Part shown: positions 5,909-8,693 of the stretch, piece by piece
Position numbering within the stretch: the first letter of the stretch is position 1
How the letters are laid out: the number at the start of each line of letters is the position of its first letter
Assembly: GCA_002297665.1 (NCBI GenBank)
Contig: DBMS01000147.1
Span: 1 to 8,693 of the forward strand
Direction: 5' to 3'
DNA from: Holophagaceae bacterium UBA692
GTDB taxonomy: Bacteria; Acidobacteriota; Holophagae; Holophagales; Holophagaceae
Length of the DNA: 8,693 nucleotides
Position numbers and translations under genes: made by a program
The notes under the pieces: generated by a model
Told to the model about the DNA's origin: nothing
Database searches by the model: none
Seen by the model: the letters and a program-made list of their open reading frames with translations, nothing else

Positions 5909-8693
5909 GTGGGCGAGGCGGAGGACAGCCGGGACGGGTCCGCAAGTCCCGGCGCCGGGGGCAAGGGCGGCGCCGGGAGCCCGCCGGTGGCGTTCCCGGT
6001 GGTGGGCATCGGCGCTTCCGCCGGGGGCCTGGGCGCCTTCACGGACTTCTTCGGCGGGATGCCGTCCGACCAGAACCCGGGCATGGCCTTCGTCCTCGTG
6101 CAGCACCTGGCCCCCGACCACGCGAGCATCCTCGCCGAACTGGTGCGGCGCACCACCCGCATGCCCGTCAGCGAGGCCACCGACGGTCTGAGGGTGCGCC
6201 CCAACCACGTCTACACCATCCCGCCCGATCGCGACCTGGTCCTCGCGCAGGGCGCGCTCCACCTGCTGCCGCCCGAGGCGCGGCGGGGCCTGCGCCTTCC
6301 CATCGACCGGTTCTTCCGCACCCTGGCGCGGGAGCAGCAGGACCGGGCCATCGGCATCATCCTTTCCGGGACGGGCAGCGACGGGGCGGAGGGGCTGCGG
6401 GCCATCAAGGCCGCCGGGGGCCTGGCCATGGTCCAGGACCCGGGAACGTCCCAGTACGACGGCATGATCCGCAGCGCCCTGGACACGGGGGTGGTGGACT
6501 TCGCGGTTCCGCCCCGGGAGATGCCTTCGCGGCTCCGGGTCTACGCCGAACGCGCCCTCGCCGTGACGGACCTGCCCATGCCCGCCCAGGCGGCGGCCGC
6601 GGGGGACGGGCTCCGGCGGATCTGCGACCTGCTGCGCGCCCAGGTGGGCCATGACTTCTCCCACTACAAGGCGAGCACCCTCCTGCGCCGGGTGGAGCGG
6701 CGCATGGCCGTGAACGAGCTGGATTCGCCGGACGCCTACGCGGACCTGGTGCAGCGGGACGACGGCGAGGCCCGGGCGCTGTTCCGCGACCTGCTCATCG
6801 GGGTCACGGGGTTCTTCCGGGACGCCGGGGCCTTCGGGGCGCTGGAAGCGGACGCGGTGCCCGGGCTCTTCGCCGCCAAGGCGCCCGGCGCCGCGGTGCG
6901 GGTCTGGGTCGCCGCGTGCGCCACCGGGGAAGAGGCGTATTCCATCGCCATCCTCCTGCAGGAGCAGGTCGAGAAGCTGCCCCAGCCGGTCCCGGTGCAG
7001 GTCTTCGCGACGGACATCGACGAGCGGGCCATTGAAAAGGCGCGCCTGGGCGTATTTCCCCCGTCCATCGCGGAGGAGGTCACGCCCGAACGCCTTGCCC
7101 GGTTCTTCCTTCCGGAGCCCGACGGCAGGTACCGGATCCGCAAGGCCGTGCGGGAGATGCTCGTGTTCTCGGTGCACGACGTCATCCAGGATCCGCCCTT
7201 CTCGGGGATCGACCTGCTCAGCTGCAGGAACCTCTTCATCTACCTCACGGGGGAGCTGCAGAAAAAGCTCCTGTCGAAGTTCCACTTCGCCCTGGCCCCG
7301 GGCGGCGCCCGGGAGGGAAACCCCGCGGCCTGGGCGGAGCGGACCCTGCTCGCGCACCATTCCCAGGCCGCCGTCCTGGTGGATCTCCAGGGCGACATCC
7401 ACTACGTCCTCGGCCGCACCGGGCTGTTCCTGGAGCCCGCCGCGGGCGGGTCCGCCATGAACATCCTGACCATGGCCCGGGAAGGCCTGGGAGCGGCCCT
7501 GGCCGAAGCCCTGTGCTCGGCCGGCGCGCACGGCCGGGTGGTGCGGCGCGAGGGCCTCCGGGTGCGGACCGCCGGTTCCTCCTACACCGTGAACCTGACG
7601 GTCCGGCCCGCCCTCGACGCGCGGGGGGAACCCTCCACGACCCTTTTCCTGGTGCTCATCGAACCCGAACCTGGCGCCGGCGGGGGGACCGGCGCCCCGG
7701 ACGAAGCCCCGGGCACGAGGGATGACTTCATCCGCAACCTCCAGGAGGAAATGCGCACGTCCACCGAGGAACTCCGCTCGGCCAACGTGGAGATGCAGTC
7801 GATGAACGAGGAGCTCCAGTCCAGCAACGAGGAGCTGGAGACCTCCAAGGAGGAGCTGCAGTCCATCAACGAGGAGCTGGCCATCGTCAACGCCGAGCTG
7901 CAGGCCAAGGTGGCCGGCCTGGCCCGCCTCAACAACGACATGAACAACTTCCTGGCCGGCACCGGGGTGGCCACCGTGTTCGTGGACCACCACCTGCGAA
8001 TCGTCCGCTTCACGCCCGGGGCGACGGAGATGATCAACCTGCTGGCGGTGGACGTGGGCAGGCCCCTGGCGCACATCGCCAACAACCTGGTGGGCTACGG
8101 CCGCATGGAGCAGGACGCCCGGGACGTGCTGAGCGACCTGGTCCCCAGGGCGGCCGAGGTGCGGACCACGGGCGGCGCCTGGTTCATGATGCGCCTGCGG
8201 CCCTACCGCACCCTGGACAACGTCATCGAGGGCGTGGTCATCACGTTCGCCTCCATCACCGAGCAGAAGGAGGCCCAACGGAAATGGCAGGCGGGCCAGG
8301 AGGAGCTGGATGCCATCCTGGACCGCCTGGACAGCCCGTTCCTTCTCCTGGAGGCGGCCCAGGTGGGCGACCCGCCGGAGGATCTGCGCATCCACCGGGC
8401 CAACCGGGCCCTGGCGGCGCGGCTGGGCGCCTTCAAAGGGAACCTGCGGGGCCGGCGGCTCCGGGAGGTGTGGCCCCGGGGCGCGTTCTCCTGGTTCGCG
8501 GCGTGCCGGCGGGTGCTGGCGGGCGGCGCCGCCGAGGTCGTGGAGGACGGCGGCGAGCCCGTCCAGGTCTTCCGTCCGGGGGCAGGCACGGCGCGGTGCT
8601 GCGTCCTTTTCCAGCGCCCCGGGGATGGGGAACCCGCACCGGCCCCCGGGGCATCTTCCTGGGGTGGCGGAGGGAACGGGGATGGCGGCCAAC
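5909..8693 (+). CDS. CheB/CheR/PAS chemosensory hybrid protein (3' partial)
   Basis: An open frame of 928 codons runs without a stop to the right edge. Residues 30-205 form a CheB methylesterase domain with its catalytic triad: Ser37 in GASAGG, His66 in VQHLAP and Asp158 in GTGSDG. Residues 235-466 form a CheR methyltransferase: N-terminal helices, the SAM motif VWVAACATGEEAYS (332-345), FATDID, and DPPFSGIDLLSCRNLFIYL (428-446). A linker typical of these hybrids (VLVDLQGDIHYVLGRTG) leads to a coiled coil at about 605-670, a PAS domain at about 676-787, and a probable second, diverged PAS at about 790-895. There is no N-terminal receiver domain, as is usual for this hybrid type. Such proteins act in the cytoplasm, adding and removing methyl groups on receptors or scaffolding alternative signalling. 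GTG 5909 was chosen for its purine-rich Shine-Dalgarno and its distance to the CheB domain. Confidence 0.92.
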   Translation, partial: MGEAEDSRDGSASPGAGGKGGAGSPPVAFPVVGIGASAGGLGAFTDFFGGMPSDQNPGMAFVLVQHLAPDHASILAELVRRTTRMPVSEATDGLRVRPNHVYTIPPDRDLVLAQGALHLLPPEARRGLRLPIDRFFRTLAREQQDRAIGIILSGTGSDGAEGLRAIKAAGGLAMVQDPGTSQYDGMIRSALDTGVVDFAVPPREMPSRLRVYAERALAVTDLPMPAQAAAAGDGLRRICDLLRAQVGHDFSHYKASTLLRRVERRMAVNELDSPDAYADLVQRDDGEARALFRDLLIGVTGFFRDAGAFGALEADAVPGLFAAKAPGAAVRVWVAACATGEEAYSIAILLQEQVEKLPQPVPVQVFATDIDERAIEKARLGVFPPSIAEEVTPERLARFFLPEPDGRYRIRKAVREMLVFSVHDVIQDPPFSGIDLLSCRNLFIYLTGELQKKLLSKFHFALAPGGAREGNPAAWAERTLLAHHSQAAVLVDLQGDIHYVLGRTGLFLEPAAGGSAMNILTMAREGLGAALAEALCSAGAHGRVVRREGLRVRTAGSSYTVNLTVRPALDARGEPSTTLFLVLIEPEPGAGGGTGAPDEAPGTRDDFIRNLQEEMRTSTEELRSANVEMQSMNEELQSSNEELETSKEELQSINEELAIVNAELQAKVAGLARLNNDMNNFLAGTGVATVFVDHHLRIVRFTPGATEMINLLAVDVGRPLAHIANNLVGYGRMEQDARDVLSDLVPRAAEVRTTGGAWFMMRLRPYRTLDNVIEGVVITFASITEQKEAQRKWQAGQEELDAILDRLDSPFLLLEAAQVGDPPEDLRIHRANRALAARLGAFKGNLRGRRLREVWPRGAFSWFAACRRVLAGGAAEVVEDGGEPVQVFRPGAGTARCCVLFQRPGDGEPAPAPGASSWGGGGNGDGGQ
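7757..7911 (+). repeat. Heptad repeats encoding a coiled coil in the CheB/CheR hybrid
   Basis: The DNA repeats imperfectly every 21 bases because the protein repeats a seven-residue unit of the form [S/N]xEEL[Q/E]S: TEELRS, NEELQS, NEELETS, KEELQS, NEELA, NAELQ. Such a Glu/Leu/Asn-rich coiled coil between CheR and PAS is a hallmark of this hybrid family. It is part of the gene, not a mobile or tandem DNA element. Confidence 0.8.
8682..8693 (+). CDS. Possible start of a following gene (5' end only)
   Basis: An ATG at 8682, in another frame from the hybrid gene, follows GGAGGG (8669-8674) by seven bases, a good ribosome binding site. The hybrid protein's last visible residues are low-complexity Gly/Asn/Asp, as at a C-terminus, so a translationally coupled next gene (a sensor kinase or response regulator would be usual) may begin here. 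Only four codons are visible, so this is weak. Confidence 0.2.

Noticed and set aside
6899..6940. Defective SAM motif in the CheR domain (AAC instead of AGC)
   Set aside because: Canonical CheR proteins also have Ala at this place (AASTGEE or AACSTGEE), so the motif is normal.
5234..8692. Open frame of 1152 codons on the minus strand opposite the CheB/CheR hybrid
   Set aside because: It is antisense to a gene with clear catalytic motifs, runs on into proline dehydrogenase, is rich in Gly/His/Arg/Pro/Val/Gln without family motifs, and is an expected by-product of high G+C codon use.
1..8693. CRISPR array, tRNA, rRNA, insertion sequence or attachment site
   Set aside because: I saw no regularly spaced direct repeats, tRNA-like cloverleaf, transposase or terminal inverted repeats; the only regular repeat is the coiled-coil heptad sequence inside a gene.

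Overview
The window is about 70% G+C by eye, gene-dense and bacterial, with AGGAG-type ribosome binding sites. Nothing in it fixes the taxon. A CheB/CheR/PAS hybrid, a monofunctional proline dehydrogenase and a GcvA-like LysR regulator together suggest a free-living, environmentally responsive Gram-negative. An Acidobacteriota (Holophagae-like) or myxobacterial/deltaproteobacterial origin is my low-confidence guess.

Region 1 (1-2330) holds the tail of an unidentified upstream gene, then a close downstream gene for a 697-residue exported protein. That protein has a signal peptide, two beta-rich modules, a proline-rich linker and a C-terminal part that I read as an OTU-type cysteine protease. 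Its two sequence blocks are in swapped order: the His block precedes the Asp-Gly-x-Cys block. The unit closes with a strong intrinsic terminator. This is the most unusual item in the window.

Region 2 (2332-3851) is a compact regulatory cassette: a TetR-family repressor followed by an SDR oxidoreductase. Two 18-bp dyads that match at 13 of 18 positions lie upstream of each gene, so the repressor probably controls itself and the SDR. After the SDR stop, a consensus-like promoter and a hairpin-T terminator bracket about 57 bases with no coding capacity, a possible small RNA or simply the SDR terminator region.

Region 3 (3857-5772) is a divergent pair, a LysR-type regulator on the minus strand and proline dehydrogenase on the plus strand. 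A LysR-type dyad lies in the shared control region, which points to regulation of proline oxidation. The dehydrogenase keeps most family motifs but has substitutions in its KGAY-type motif. No P5C dehydrogenase is seen.

Region 4 (5773-8693) carries a long open frame running off the right edge: a CheB methylesterase-CheR methyltransferase-coiled coil-PAS signalling hybrid. The CheR part lacks a stretch normally found at its C-terminal end. A hairpin abuts the ribosome binding site.
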